64,000 bases of DNA from Mercurialis annua (lineage: Eukaryota; Streptophyta; Magnoliopsida; Malpighiales; Euphorbiaceae): assembly GCF_937616625.2 (NCBI RefSeq), contig NC_065572.1, positions 68,136,653 to 68,200,652 of the forward strand. Reading direction: 5' to 3'. The notes under the pieces are model-generated. The model searched no databases. It was given only the letters and a program-made list of their open reading frames with translations, and was not told the origin of the DNA. Of the stretch, positions 32,717 to 45,534 are shown one piece after another. Each line of letters opens with the position of its first letter. The first letter of the stretch is position 1. The position numbers and the translations under genes were made by a program.

Positions 32717-32721
<5 letters not shown>

Positions 32722-34288
32722 TCTTTGCTAATTAGGAAATCATATAAAAAGAATATATTGCATGACTATAAAAGACTAATTAGCTAAGAAGGAAATAATC
32801 AAATGTAGCATATGGAATCATTAGTTTTCTTTATCAAGTAATAGATTTACTACTTGAATATACAATATCTTTATAAAAAAAAAAACGTTTAATAAAAATT
32901 TATAATGTGAGGATGGACTATATCTTACACAATTTATATAAGATCGCTTGCTATCTTGAACACAACTCTATATGATAAATTTATATTATATCGTGAAGTC
33001 CATTATTAGACTAGTCAAAATTTATAAAATACAGATATAGAAGATGAAGAAAATAAAAGAAGAAATACTAGAAAATATACTGAAAGAAGAGACGAGATGT
33101 CCTAAATACCAGAAAACTAGGCGAACAATCCCCAGCAAAAAATAAAGAACGGAATGAATCAAGAGGCGAAAAGTGAAGCGGCCCAAGAGGCAAAGAGAGA
33201 GATGGTTCGAAAGACAAACCGAAGGCGAAACAAACATATTGATGAAGAGGGAGTTCCAATCAGGAGCGAAAGAGGAGAAAAAATAGCAAAATTACAAAGT
33301 CAAGAAACCTCCGCCAAGAAAAATAAAGACAAACAAGACCTAATTAAGAAAGCAAGAGAAGCGAAAAACCTACGGGTTATAGGAAGAGAAGAAAAAACCA
33401 GAAATCAATAGAGGAAACACCACTGGAAAAATAAAGAAGAAGGGTGTAATACCTTAAAAACAACGAAGCAAGCGAGACAGTCACAAAGATACCATCTGAA
33501 GCGGTAAAAACTAAAACGAAACCATGAGCGGACCAAATTCAAGAAGAGAAAAACAAAAAAAAGCAAAAGACAGGAAAGAGCAAAAGTAAAAAAAAAAAAG
33601 GCATCACAGAGTCAATCCAAAAAGAAAAATTAGAAAGACAAAGGCGAATCCTTTAAATTTGCACATCGGAGCAAAACCACATATATAGCGGAAGAAGTTA
33701 TGGAAAAAAATATAGTCAAGACACTAAAGAACATCAAAACTGAAGAACTCGACCTGGACGACGTGAAACTGAAGTGCTCACCCCTATCAACGCAACAAAA
33801 GGAAGAACGAAAACGGCCCAAGAGGCGAAAAACGAAGACATGATCTAAAAAACGGGCATAAATACCCTTTGAAATCGGTGTATTTGTGGGGGAGCTTGAA
33901 GGAAGAGATACAAATTCCACGAAGAATACGATCAAGAAAAGAAAAAAAAGACAAACAATTAGCGGAAGCAAATAACTCAGATCTAATGATTACAAAAACA
34001 AGAAAAAATCAAAAAAAAGGAAATAAAGCGAGAGATGGTGGCAATAGAACTCCTACAAGAAGTAAAAGAATATAGAAAGAATAACAAAAATCGGTGGCAA
34101 AAAAAGAAAAAATAAATATAAAGGCCGAAAGAAGAGAAGAAATAAGAAATCAAATGAATTTTACCCAGAACAATAATGAAGATGGAGAAAGAAATCAATA
34201 AAGAGAACACCACTTGAGATCATGAGGAACCAAGCGATGTAAAAATGAAGGAAAAGACCTCGGGCAAAACGAATGAATAAACCAAAAA

Positions 34289-34545
34289 GGCTCCGCCAAA
34301 GAAGAATAAGCCAAAGCTTAAACAAGAAGAGACTCGCCTTAATAAGACTCGGTCAAACAGAATAAACAAAGAAGGCTCCGCCAAAGAAGAATAAGCCAAA
34401 GCTTAAACAAGAAGAGACTCGCCTTAATAAGACTCGGTCAAAAAGAATAAACAAAGAAGGCTCCGCCAAAGAAGAATAAGCCAAGCTTAAACAAGAAGAG
34501 ACTCGCCTTATTAAGGTTCGGTCAAAAAGAGTAAACCAAGAAAAC
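34289..34545 (+). repeat. Three tandem 85-bp units in the LARD-like element
   Basis: Units begin GGCTCCGCCAAAGAAGAATA at 34289, 34374 and 34459, and contain GACTCGCCTTAATAAGACTC. They are nearly identical, which points to recent expansion. Confidence 0.85.
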
Positions 34546-34694
34546 AACAAAAAAGAAAATAAAGCTTGACAAAGATGAATCATCCAAAGAAGACTCATCC
34601 AAAGGAAAACCCCAAAAGGGACAAAGAAGATAGATTCGTCTGAACCTTGAAGAAAACCCTAAGAGGGAAAGAAGGATGAATAAGATAGAAGTCA

Positions 34695-35070
34695 AAAGGC
34701 CCATCATCAAGTATAGACTTTTGGTCATACCCGATGGTGTCAATCGCCCGTCGTCAAGTATAGATCTTTTGTCATACCCGACGGTGCCAATCGCCTATTG
34801 TCAAGTATAGACGTTTGTCATACCCAATGGTGCGGACTATCTTTAATTCATACAACGCAGCAAAGCAGACAGGAATCATAATAAATAAAGGCGAAACGCC
34901 GAAAAACCAGAGTATAGATTTACTCTAAAATAAAGGCGAAACGCCCAATAAACAAGAGTATAGATTTACTCTAAAATAAAGGCGAAACGCCCAAAAACCA
35001 GAGTATAGATTTACTCTAAAAATAAAAGCGAAACGCCAAAAGCAGAGTTTAGATTAACTCTAAAAGCGAA
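34695..35070 (+). repeat. Two further tandem arrays in the LARD-like element
   Basis: The first array (about 34695-34845) has three units of about 54 bp with TCAAGTATAGA and TCATACCCGA(C/T)GGTG. The second (about 34885-35070) has four units of about 50 bp with AAAGGCGAAACGCC and AGAGTATAGATTTACTCTAA. In the second array both motifs are short inverted repeats (GGCG/CGCC, AGAGTA/TACTCT), so the RNA could fold into a string of hairpins. Confidence 0.75.
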
Positions 35071-36652
35071 ATATCAAAGATCAAAATCAACTCAAAGCAA
35101 AATAAAGCGAAAGGCGAATCAATTAAATAAAGCAAAATAAAGCGAAAGACGAAAATGCCAAGAAATAGAGGAATGCGAAAGAAAGAAAAACGCCGAAAAA
35201 TAAGAGAAATGCGAAAGAAAGGCAAAATGCCAATCAAAAGGAATGCGAAAGATCTCAAAACAGAAGACCGGGTCTAAAATGATTCGGGTAAAAATAAGGC
35301 CAAGTGCCAAAATAAAGAGACTCACTCAAATCAAAAGAAATAAGGCTACATGTCCAAATCAACGAATCACAAACAACTCACCCAAATCAGAGGAACAAAT
35401 CTTAGTAAGGAAGGCAGTCCACCCGAAAAGAATTAAAATCAAGGAAAATCGACGAAATAGATTGAATGACCTGATCTCAAAACGGGAATAAATACCCTAT
35501 GAGATCAGTGTATTTGTGGAGGAGCTTGAAGGACTCATATCTGTCCAATGAAGAAAACAAAAGGAACAAAATGAAAAAGAATTGCAAACAAGAAGAGTCA
35601 CCTCGAAGAAACAATTACTCATTAAAAGAGTAAACATCAGCTGGAATAAAAGACTTCGAGTAATAAAGATAAAGACAAGCACAAAGAACACAGAAATGTT
35701 GAAATCCGAAAACCAAGAAAAGAAGAATGAACATCAAGAATAAATAGGAATAAACGACTTAAAATCACAACCAACGAAGATCAAACATAGCAAAACAAAT
35801 GGAAAATAAGGAGTAATGCAGCAGTAAAGAAGAATACATAGGAAAAACGAAAAAGAATCGGACGAGTACTAAACAAAAAAGGTTCAAAACCCTAAAATAA
35901 AAAGAATAAGGTTTCTCGCACAAAAGAAGGTTCTCCCAAGCTGAGGGAATACCTAAAGATAAGGGTTCGCCCAGTACAAGGGTTTCGCCCAATACAAGGG
36001 CTTCGCCCACTAACGAAGATTCATATAGTATAAAAGCTTTGCCAAATGATGAGGAGTCGCCACATGAATTTTGCCTATAAAAATATTTAAAAGAAGACAA
36101 TAAGCCTCGCCAAGAGAATGAGCTTCGCCTTAAAGAATCGCCGAGAAGGATCTCAACAAAGAGGAAAAGGATAAACAAATAAAATTCAAAAGGCCGATGG
36201 ATCGAATCACAAATTGATTGGAAATTAGAAGACAATTGAAGAAATTTAAAGAACATAAAAACAATCAAAACATGAACAAAGGAATACCTAGAGATAAGGC
36301 ATCAAAATAAATCAACGAGATTCGCCATGAGTCTCGCCAAAAGAAGAGATCAAACACGAAAATTAAAGATTGAAGATGAGGCAAAGCTACTTTCGAACAA
36401 CCAAAAGTAAAAGATGAAAAATGAAACAAATACAACAGTTAAAACAAAGGAAGATAGAACGAATGGACACATGTCCTACCTTCAAAAAATAACGAATAGA
36501 TGAACGACACATGGCGAAAAAGGAGAAAAACTGGAATCTTGCTCGAGAAGCAAAAAAGAACGCCGAAATATAAAACGACTCGCCTCAAATAGAGCTGAAA
36601 TACTCCAAGGCATAAAATACCATGACTTCAGCTCACTTGCGGGGGGGGCTAA

Positions 36653-37233
36653 TGATGGATACCGAATCCTATTCTACTTATAATGGAGCCGAGTCGCAGG
36701 ATATCTATTCTCAGACGACACCAGACTCCCGCCCAAAGGGCCGAATCCACCGGATCCGCCTTGACTGGAATACATCATTCGACATCATAAAGACCGAATC
36801 CCTAAGGACTCGGACAAAGCATGTCGACCCCGGGATTCGGATAAGATATCCAAGATCTACGCATATTCGGAGTATCTGTCCTATTTGGATACAAATTCCA
36901 ACTTAAAAAGATAGCCTCCAACTTAGGAAGACGAGACTGTTTAGGAATATCTTCCTAAATAGGACTCCTGTCTGAATAAGGAAGGACACTCCTAATCAGG
37001 GTCAAACCCTACTAAATAGGAATCACTTTCCTACTACAACTCTGCAAGGCATACATTCGACTACTATAAAAGGAGCTTGAGGTATGCCTAAACACACAAC
37101 TTATAACAAATACAATTATTCTCCCTTAAGCCTAAACTGACTTAAGCATCGGAGAGCTAATCGGACAAACCGTCCGATTAGCCATCTACACTGTTTTGCA
37201 GGATTAATGCCGTCGAGATGCCGGAATCCATCA
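36653..37233 (+). repeat. 3' LTR of the LARD-like element (581 bp)
   Basis: Identical by eye to the 5' LTR, followed by the second ATAAT target duplication and the rest of the Stowaway-like MITE. Confidence 0.9.
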
Positions 37234-37468
37234 ATAATTGACCAAATTTTCTATTTTGAGTGCTTTATTTTATTTGAAAATTTCTATTTATAGAATATTT
37301 TTCACATCACTATTTTTTTTTACCCTCATCAATCAATGCAATGTAAAAATATTTTTTTAAAAGTGGTGAAGCATTTAATATTATATGAGGATATAAAAAT
37401 AAAGTTATTAAAATTTCTTAAACAATGTGCAATGGAAATTTCCTTGATTAAAATGGAATAGAGAGAGT

Positions 37469-38298
37469 GTTATCTAAATTATATTTTAACTCTAAAATTG
37501 ACTCCTTTTCATTATTCTCTCAGTAACGTTTTATACAAATACATCTATGGTCATGTTTGGTTCATATGATAACACTTTTTGAAAATATAATTTTACTAAT
37601 TATGTTTTTCTACAAAACAGAATTAAAAACATAAAAAATATTTTCTTTATAATTAAATTGTATGAAAATTAATATTGCTAATTTATTAAATAAATTTAAA
37701 ACAAAATATATATTTAAATCATAATACACAAAGTGTTCAATCATATTAAACAATTAATCATATTACTTTATTCATATTGTTTTCATATACAGATTAACCA
37801 TATCAATCACATAAACTGTTTAATAAAAACAAATTAAAATTTCTTGCAAAACAGTTTAGAAAAACCATCATTTTTCAAAACAGAATATACAATAAGCATA
37901 TATCACATATATACACAAAATCGTATCAATCAAAATTGCAAGCGGCTCTCATAACATTATTAGGTTTTCTAGGTTCATAACGCAACAAATTTTTAAACTT
38001 TTTATTCAAAACTTAAAAATAAAATCCATGTAATTCAATTGTTGACATAATTGTATATAAAACTAACTGAATGACGAGTTTACAGCTTTATAAGAAGAAA
38101 GAGAGATTGTTCATTTTGTTGATATCTAGTATCGGATCAAACGCCTTTAAAAGAATGCGTTTTCTACGAGTATCCATACAAACAGTTTCTCCCCAAAATG
38201 AGTGCTTATGTGCTAGCACTTTTTGCTTCTCAAAGAAAATTCGAACTTAATGTGATTTGTCCTATTTCGTAAATAATGGTTTATGTTTATTTTCAAAA
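37469..38298. other. AT-rich intergenic DNA, nothing recognised
   Basis: No coding frame, known repeat end or RNA gene was seen. Confidence 0.5.
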
Positions 38299-38784
38299 AG
38301 GCATAATACCTCAAAAACGTTCGACCTTTTAGCCCCTTTTCAACTACCCTAACGTTGAAAACTGGTCAATTATACCCTATTTTGCATTTTCTCGTTTCAT
38401 ACCCTAATTTTTCATAATTTTTTTATCTAAATGATGAAATTATTTAATTAACTAAGTTTAAAGATAAAATTAAATTTATTTTAATTCAAAAAAGTACAAA
38501 TAAGTCTTTTATTTTTAACTAAAAACCATAATCAAATTAACACTAATTTAAATTCTTAATTAATTTAACTAAATCTAAATAAATTTTCAACATATACAAT
38601 TAATATATGCTAGACATGGAGAACGTTTTTTAATTTTTTTCAAACGAAAAAAAACATTAATTTAATATTTCAGGGTACAATTGAAACACAAAAATGCAAA
38701 ATAGGGTAAAATTGACTAGTTTTCAACGTCAGGGTAGGATTGAAAAAGGGCTAAAAGATTGGGGTTTTTTGAAGCATTAGGTCT
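38299..38784. mobile_element. MITE, family 'AGGCCTAAT', copy 2
   Basis: Starts AGGCATAATACCTCAAAAA and ends TTGAAGCATTAGGTCT. The flanks TTCAAAA and TTCGAAA look like a 7-bp duplication with one change. It shares the inner ACCCTAACGTTGAAAAC block and its inverted counterpart with the copies at 23218 and 48367. Non-coding. Confidence 0.78.
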
Positions 38785-39474
38785 TTCGAAAAACACATAA
38801 ATAAAACTCTTGATTTAAGTGTGGCATCTAAATTTAGACATCTGTATTCTATATCTAACTATTTTTTATCCTTTTAAAATTTATTTTAAAAGAATTATCT
38901 ATATTATTTAATTATTATTATATTTATTATATTGATGATATTAATATCTTTAGTCCTATTAAATTATGAATAAGATTTTATTTAGAAGTATTAATTTATA
39001 GAATTTAAAACAATAAAAAGAAGGATATATGTTTAATTTTATTTTATTTTAATTTTGACTGTCTTTTAGTTGATCTTTAGATAATATTTTATTTTTAAAT
39101 TCATGAATTCTTATATGGCAACAAATGATTGATTTCATTTGAATTTATAAATTTTACAAAAATTCATGGATTGCGTTCATTTAAAATTCCTTAATTCAAA
39201 CTGTGTTTAAAGATTTTGCCCAATTGCCAGGTCCTAAGTAGCATAATTCAAAATAGAAGAGTCATGTCTTGACGATGTTTAAACTAGATCAGTTGGCATC
39301 CTTGTAAGCAATGAACTTGTAAACCAATTATGCATACATAAAATTATAATATCACACAGCCTTTACATGGAAATTTGACAGTTCGAAAAAATGTTCATCA
39401 GCTAAATGTTGGTAGCACAAAAAAAATAATTGTGTTCAGAGATTGAACTTCAAAAAGATGGTAGCAGATTGTGA
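38785..39474. other. AT-rich DNA and 3' flank of the Tubby-like gene
   Basis: No gene seen. The last 100-200 bp before 39475 should include the 3' untranslated region of the minus-strand Tubby-like gene. Confidence 0.5.
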
Positions 39475-41942
39475 CTAAACTGTGCAACAAAGTTTTGTAT
39501 CAATTGAAGCCAAGCAAATGCAAAAAGCTTGATAACCGGTTAACGGATATCTGCAAAACAACGACAAGACAAGACAGACTCGTCATCTTCCAAATATTTT
39601 TCTAGTAAAGTTCTGCATAAAAAAACACATGAAAATCTTGAAAAGAAAAAGTATGCACCTGAAATCCATCACAAACTTTGATTTTGCCACCCTTCCTAGC
39701 TGCAAAATTGTTTGTTTGCCATTCTCCTGTGTAGAACCATAGATTGGTCAGCACTACTAATTAATTAGTCCATTTGTAAAACTCGATGTAGCACGGAAAC
39801 GGAGACGCTGAAATGAGAAAAAAAGCCGAAAAAGGAAATGGCGAAATGACATTTTTTACAAGAATATATCATAAATATAGGGTTTTGGAGTTTCAAAAGC
39901 ATGTTTAAAAATGGAAACGTAATGCCAAAACATCGGGATTGATAAGTTTCCGTGCAACACAGATAAAACTTTAGAGTGAAGAGATGTCAACACACCTCTG
40001 ATGTCAGTTGGAAATTCTTCGCTGATCTTTGTACTCTAAGTCCAGCTCTGCCCTTGTCTCTATAGTCCAACTCATATTGCTTCGAAGTCTGTAAAACCAA
40101 AAGAAATTAATTCCATAAGAAAAAAAGGAAGGAATTGAAGTCCAGTATACTTATTTTCATTTCTTGTATAATAAGATGAGACTCTTTTCAATCTTACGTT
40201 ATTGTAAGTTGGAGTTCTTGAAAGTAGTTTATGTACTTTGTCCATTTTTCGATCCCAATCCTTAGGTAGACCGTTACTATGTTGCATCTACTCAGATGGA
40301 GAACAAAAATGTCAACAGTAGATCACGAGAATTAAAGCAAGGAATTATAACATAATCTTCAGAACTGACCTGAGTTGTGTTCTTTAGCTGCATTGATTGG
40401 TGCTTAGGTATGTACACTCTCATACTTCTACAACTTCCTGTGCATGTGGTTACTGTAGGCACAAATCTGTAGAAAATAGAAAAGGGAATTAGTGACCAAG
40501 ACTAGAGTAGAAGCGGATAAAAGGAAGAAGAAGAGATGGGGTTCTGCCTTACGTAACAACACCCAGGAGTGGATTTCGGTGCTTAGAAGGCGAATTGAGG
40601 CGGCTACCCTGCAACAAACATACTATCAAGAGAGTTTCCAAAGTGACAATATTGTACGAGTGACAGTGTCACATAGTTGATTATAAACTTGCAAGTGTTG
40701 TGGAAGCAAACCTGATCCCATATGTGATACTTGGAACCAGTGAAGTTAGCTGTTATAGTCCCGACGAAACTATCATCCGAACTAGACAAAACTCCTTTCA
40801 AAATCTGAGCTATTGTAAACACTGACTTTCCATTTCTGCGCTTATGGTGTGCTATAGCTAGTTTCCGATCCTGCCTTCCATGTCCTTCCTATAATTTTGA
40901 CAGATCAAATTGAAAGATTTATCAGTTTGGTTCAGTCCCCATCTTCCCGAATCTTTTTAACAGAAACCATCACTTCTCCAATAACATCAGAGTTAATATT
41001 GAGATACTATGCAAATTCCCCTTCCTAATTTCTTGTTGACATCCAACCAATTGCTTAAGATCGACGTGCAGTTCGATAATCATCAGACTGACATCGCTTC
41101 TTTTTCATCTATGCTTGTACTGGGTATTAGCAGCATAACACCAGTCACATACGACGCGATCCACTATACAAATGGAACACGACGAGTGGTGAAACACAAG
41201 CCTAGCATAAGCAATACATTTATTTTGTACTAATGTTTTCATAGATCAAGTTTCATGGCAACAATCACAAGCTATATTAACCTTTTTCCGACCCGAATGT
41301 TAACATCAAATTAAAACCTAATCGAATAATCAAAAAATAACAACTATATGAAGTAGCAGAAAAGTTGTTACATTAGTATAGAGTGAATAGAGTGAGCCAC
41401 CGTTTAAACCTTCCGGCAATGCTTCTTTGACAATAACACAAGTACATCTCCCTATGTCCAATGGCAAAGCTCTATATAACAAAGCCCTGCAAACAAAACA
41501 CATAAAGAATTAGCAATATAAAAGAAACAGAATCAAAACAGTTAACAGTATTAAACCTGTTAGGCAATGTGGACCAAGAAGAAGCAGGAGCAGCTTCGGA
41601 ATCAGAAAAGTCCCAAATTTGTAAGGAATTAGAAGCTGAGTTGTCAGAGTCCCACAACATAGGCTTAAACAGGCCCTTATCAGGCTCGTTTATCTGCATG
41701 CACGACTGTAAAGAGGACGGTTTCAGGACTCTGCCGGTGGAAAAAGATTTCATATTTGATGATACCTTCGTTGGCGCAGACCCATTTGTCGATAAGGGTT
41801 TACAATTTTCTTTATTATTACTGCCAAACACTTCGCCGCCTTCACTGCAGCTATGGTGGTGTTTAGGTGCAGTTGGTTTCTTGAAATCGGACATTTTTAA
41901 TCTTCTTTGAAATAAAGATGGAGAATTTTCTCTGTTATTCAT
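39475..41942 (-). CDS. TULP8/TLP8-like: Tubby-like protein, TLP8 type (385 aa, no F-box)
   Basis: Nine minus-strand exons with consistent phases: 41557-41942, 41372-41486, 40712-40888, 40553-40608, 40370-40466, 40198-40287, 39996-40088, 39659-39726 and 39475-39550. They make 386 codons including the stop. The N-terminal 125 residues are Ser/Asn-rich with no F-box, unlike most plant TLPs. The C-terminal Tubby domain has SFVGTITANFTGSKYHIWDQ, RSMRVYIPKHQSMQLKN, YELDYRDKGRAGLRVQRSAK, KNFQLTSE, GRVAKSKFVMDFRYPLTGYQ and ends KLCCTV. Tubby domains bind membrane phosphoinositides and can relocate to the nucleus. The length is close to Arabidopsis TLP8, and the missing F-box also fits that member. 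Confidence 0.9.
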
Positions 41943-42149
41943 ACAAATGGAAGCTTTTATTTGAAAATGTTATGATTTTGACATACTTGAAAGAGATCTA
42001 AGGTCCAGATTTTGGCACGTCATTCCAAAGTGGGACCCATATGTTGTAGTGGCAAAATAAAGAAAGAATATGTGATTGAGTAAGATAGCTTTGAAAAGAT
42101 AAATGAAGGGGTTATAATTTGAATTTGAATGTGTTCTTTATAATTTTTT

Positions 42150-43503
42150 GGGCAAAGGGTCAAATGAGACCTTCATGTTTGGCCTGAGGAGCACTTGGCC
42201 CTCCATATTTGAAAAGGTGCTAAAACACACTTAATGTTTAAAAAACAGCTCAAATAAACCCTTTCTTCTAACACCGTTTTAAAAAAGGTCAGTACTTAGG
42301 TGGAATCTGACGTAGCTTATTGAATTTTGAGATGGTTCAAATATGCCCGCAATATTTGGCACGTGGTTCAAACATGTCGTTCATGTATAAAAAGGTTCAA
42401 ATTTGCCATTCATGTATAAAAAAAAAGTTCAAAATGAATTTGAGTATTAAAATACTCTGCTCGATAATCTCGCGAGCCTAGTTGAACTTTAGTAACTTTT
42501 TTTATTTTTTATTTTTTATTATTATATACTTAAACACAATAATGTATTTTTGAAAAAATATTTACACAACTAATCAAATTGAACTGCGCTCAAATTTCAA
42601 CTATACTATTGAGTTTGAGCTCGAGCTTTTAAAATGATATTTTGTCGAATTTGAATTAAGTTTCAAACTCTAAATTTTAAAATTGAGTTGACTTTGAATG
42701 AGATTGTATTTTTCTTATAATCTACTCGATTACATTGTTAATATCAAGTAATAATAATATTCTTTGATGCGAGACAAATCTTCATAGACTTCAATAGGCC
42801 ATCTCATGCACAATTAACAATTATAAGTTCTAAGACCAAACAAATAAGAAATTCTCATCAGAACTAAATCAATTGAATAAAAAAAAGAAAAGATAAGACA
42901 AAATCAAACCGACTGAATAGAGCGGTAATTCGGCTATTTCTGGAAAACCGACAAAAATATAAGAAAAAAATTAAAAAACAAAATTAGCTTATCATTTTAT
43001 TTGGATAATTCAAATCTCAAACTGAACCAATAATTTAAAATCTATATTTTTTATTAAACCGACTGAAAATCTTTAGTTTGGTTGATTAATTTGGTCAATC
43101 GATAATTCTGCTCACCTTTAGTGATGATATTCGAACCTATTCATATATGAAGAGCATATTTGAACTTATTTATATATATGTAAGAAATATTTAAATTTGT
43201 TCATACATGAAAGGTATATTTGAACCTTTTCATACATGAAGGGCATATTTGAATCTTTTTATATATGAAAGTTAATACTTGCACTACAGGTCAAACATTA
43301 ATAACATATTTGAATTACCTCAAGTTTAAAAAGTCACGTTAAATTCCACCTAAGTAAAGGTTGACGAATTTTCAAACTATATTAGATAGAGGAGCTTTTG
43401 AGCTTTTTAAAAAATATTAAATGTGTTTTAGCAACCTTTTCAAACAAAGAAGACCAATTTGATCATCATGCTAAATATGAAAGGTATATTTGACCCTTTT
43501 CCC
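42150..43503. mobile_element. Non-coding element with long imperfect inverted repeats (1.35 kb)
   Basis: The left end GGGCAAAGGGTCAAAT and right end ATTTGACCCTTTTCCC are inverted, and T-runs flank both. Inverted similarity goes on for a few hundred bases: ACCTTCATGTTTGGCC against AATATGAAAGG, AAAAGGTGCTAAAACACA against TGTGTTTTAGCAACCTTTT, and repeated TTCATGTATAAAA motifs against their inverted forms. No transposase. Superfamily not assigned. Confidence 0.65.
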
Positions 43504-44126
43504 TTTTTTTAACAAAGGATCATTCCCCTAATATTTGCACGAAAAATTAAATCCTCACGACTTTTAAAATATAAATTATATTAATTTTAAATAAAATATT
43601 AACGATTTGTTTTGCATTTTTCATAACCTTTTTGCCCCTTTTGTCAGAAACCGCCATCGCCGGAAACCACCGCCGTCGAAGACGGAGTAAGACGAAACCT
43701 CATCCGATCAGAGCAGATATGGGTTCGTCTCAAGAAGACGAAGAAGCTTCGTCTTCGTCTTTCTGAGACAAACCCATATGGTCGGAGACAAAAGAGTTGC
43801 GACGGTTTGGGAGGTTATTTTAATTGGAGATGGTGGCGGCTGAAACGGAGAAGATGAAGGAAAAAAATAGAATTTAAAATATGCTTAATTGAAATTTTTT
43901 TAAAAAGTCTATAATTTAATTTGATTTTATTAGAATTTAATAATCATTATTTATGATTTAATTAATAATTAATTAGAGTAAATTGTGATTTATTGTGAAA
44001 CTCACTCTTTTTTTGCCATAGGAAATTTTTCGATCCGATTTTTTATATTTGTAGATTTTTTTTATCTATTTTTTCATAATTATAGGTTTTGTTTACCTTT
44101 TTTGTAATTTTGGCATTTTTATATGG
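43504..44126. other. Intergenic DNA with one palindrome
   Basis: Mostly AT-rich. A GC-richer stretch (about 43640-43860) contains an inverted repeat at 43717-43779 (ATATGGGTT...AACCCATAT with an inner AAGACGAAG/CTTCGTCTT stem). No gene seen. Confidence 0.5.
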
Positions 44127-45534
44127 CTTAATCACCAAAAAATGCCAAACCTATACGTTTTGTGTCAATTATAGCCAAACCTTTAAAAATCACCAGATTT
44201 AGCCAAACCTTATATGTTCTGTTTCTTTTTTAGCCATTTTTGAATCGAACCGATTTTTATGACACCGTGTCGTCCACGCCACCGCCAACTAAGCAATTGG
44301 CTGGCATGACAGCTGAAATATTTAAATAAGGTTTGGCTATAACTGACACAAAATGCATAGGTTTGGTATTTTTTGGTGAATAAAACTAATTTTAAAATTA
44401 AATAATTAAATGATTAATTATATTATAATAAAATTCATATATATTTAAAAAATAATATTTTTATTTAACGTTAATTAAAATTAATTTATTTTTTTATTAT
44501 TAAATTTAAATAATTCTAATAAATGTTTTTTACATATTTGATGGATATATAATTAATTTAAATTCTATTAAAAACAAAAAATGTCATATTCATCTTAATT
44601 TTTTTTTTTAAATTCCAGTCGTCGGTTCTTTGACACCGCTGCCGTTTGAGACCCAATTGTTCGTCTTCCAACGAACAATCTGAGAGTAATATACACAACA
44701 AACATACGACAATGTTCATAATTCAACTATACACACATAAATATAAAAATAATCACTGAATATACTGTTTATTTAAAGGGTGAGTGTAATTATTTTCTCT
44801 TTTTTTTTTCTTTAAAAAGTAAAGGTCATTATGGTGTAATCAATATATATCATGATGTTTATAAGTATAAACGCATATGTTATTTTACTCGGCATAGCCA
44901 AAAACTTACCTTAATTTACACATAACTATTTTATTTATTACCTAAATCCAGTCATATCAAGATCTCAACAACATTAAAAATAATAAATCAAGTTCAAAAT
45001 CATCATGAACATTAAATCCTTTCACCAAATTTAATTCAACATTAATTATTAAGTAATACATTAATTCATTTTTTTAATTACATATTCATTAAAATATATT
45101 ATAATATAAATTTATTAAATTTAATTAGGTTTAATAAAAAATTAAAATTAATTAAAATTAGTATTAAATAGAAAATATTAATTATTTTTAAATATATATA
45201 AATTTCATAAATGATATAATTAATTTACTAATTATTAGATTTAAAAATTGGTTTGAATTTAAAATTAGGTTTATTCACACAAAAAATACCAAACCTATTT
45301 TTTTGTGTCAGTTATAGCCAAACCTTATTTAAATATTTCAGCTGACATGTCAGCCAATTGCTTAGTTAGCGGTGACGTGGACGACACGGTGTCAGAAAAA
45401 CCGGTTCGATTCAAAAATGGCTAAAAAAGAAACAGAACATATAAGGTTTGGCTAAATCTGGTGATTTTTAAAGGTTTGGTTATAATTGACACAAAACGTA
45501 TAGGTTTGGCATTTTTTGGTGATTAAACCTTTTT
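44127..45534. mobile_element. Foldback structure: two inverted MITE arms about 260 bp long
   Basis: Arm 1 (44127-44389) and arm 2 (45273-45534) are inverted copies of each other. Arm 1 reads AATCACCAAAAAATGCCAAA at its outer end, and arm 2 ends TTTGGCATTTTTTGGTGATT. Each arm also has its own terminal inverted repeats (CACCAAAAAATGCCAAACC against GGTTTGGTATTTTTTGGTG) and a shared centre (CACCGTGTCGTCCACG against CGTGGACGACACGGTG). The spacer of about 880 bp is AT-rich and non-coding. A transcript crossing both arms would form a long duplex. Confidence 0.8.

Larger units (their letters stand above)
31227..37233 (+). mobile_element. Non-coding LTR retrotransposon (LARD-like), about 6.0 kb
   Basis: The 581-bp LTRs (31227-31807, 36653-37233) begin TGATGG and end ATCCATCA, and are flanked by a perfect 5-bp duplication ATAAT (31222-31226, 37234-37238). 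A primer-site sequence TTGGCGCCGTCTGTGGG follows the first LTR, and a G-rich tract GCGGGGGGGGCTAA precedes the second. The 4.8-kb interior is A/G-rich and full of short tandem repeats. No gag, protease, reverse transcriptase or integrase motif was seen in any frame. It should depend on an autonomous partner, probably of the Tat-type gypsy lineage, where this primer site is common. Confidence 0.85.
31205..37468. mobile_element. Stowaway-like (mariner) MITE, split by an LTR element
   Basis: The left end ACTCCCTCCGTCCCATTATA is the common plant Stowaway-type terminus. The right end, AATGGAATAGAGAGAGT at about 37452-37468, is a degenerate inverted version. Without the 6-kb LTR element inside, the MITE would be about 250 bp. 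Confidence 0.65.

Noticed and set aside
33022..36268. Many minus-strand frames of 60-167 codons, rich in Phe, Ser and Leu
   Set aside because: They are the complement of the purine-rich interior of the LARD-like element. The strong strand bias alone creates stop-free stretches.
39300..39474. Search for additional Tubby exons or a tRNA gene after the stop
   Set aside because: No cloverleaf or coding motif was found; the KLCCTV end is the usual Tubby terminus.
41569..41910. Plus-strand 113-codon frame
   Set aside because: Antisense to exon 1 of the Tubby-like gene, whose nine exons join in frame on the minus strand.
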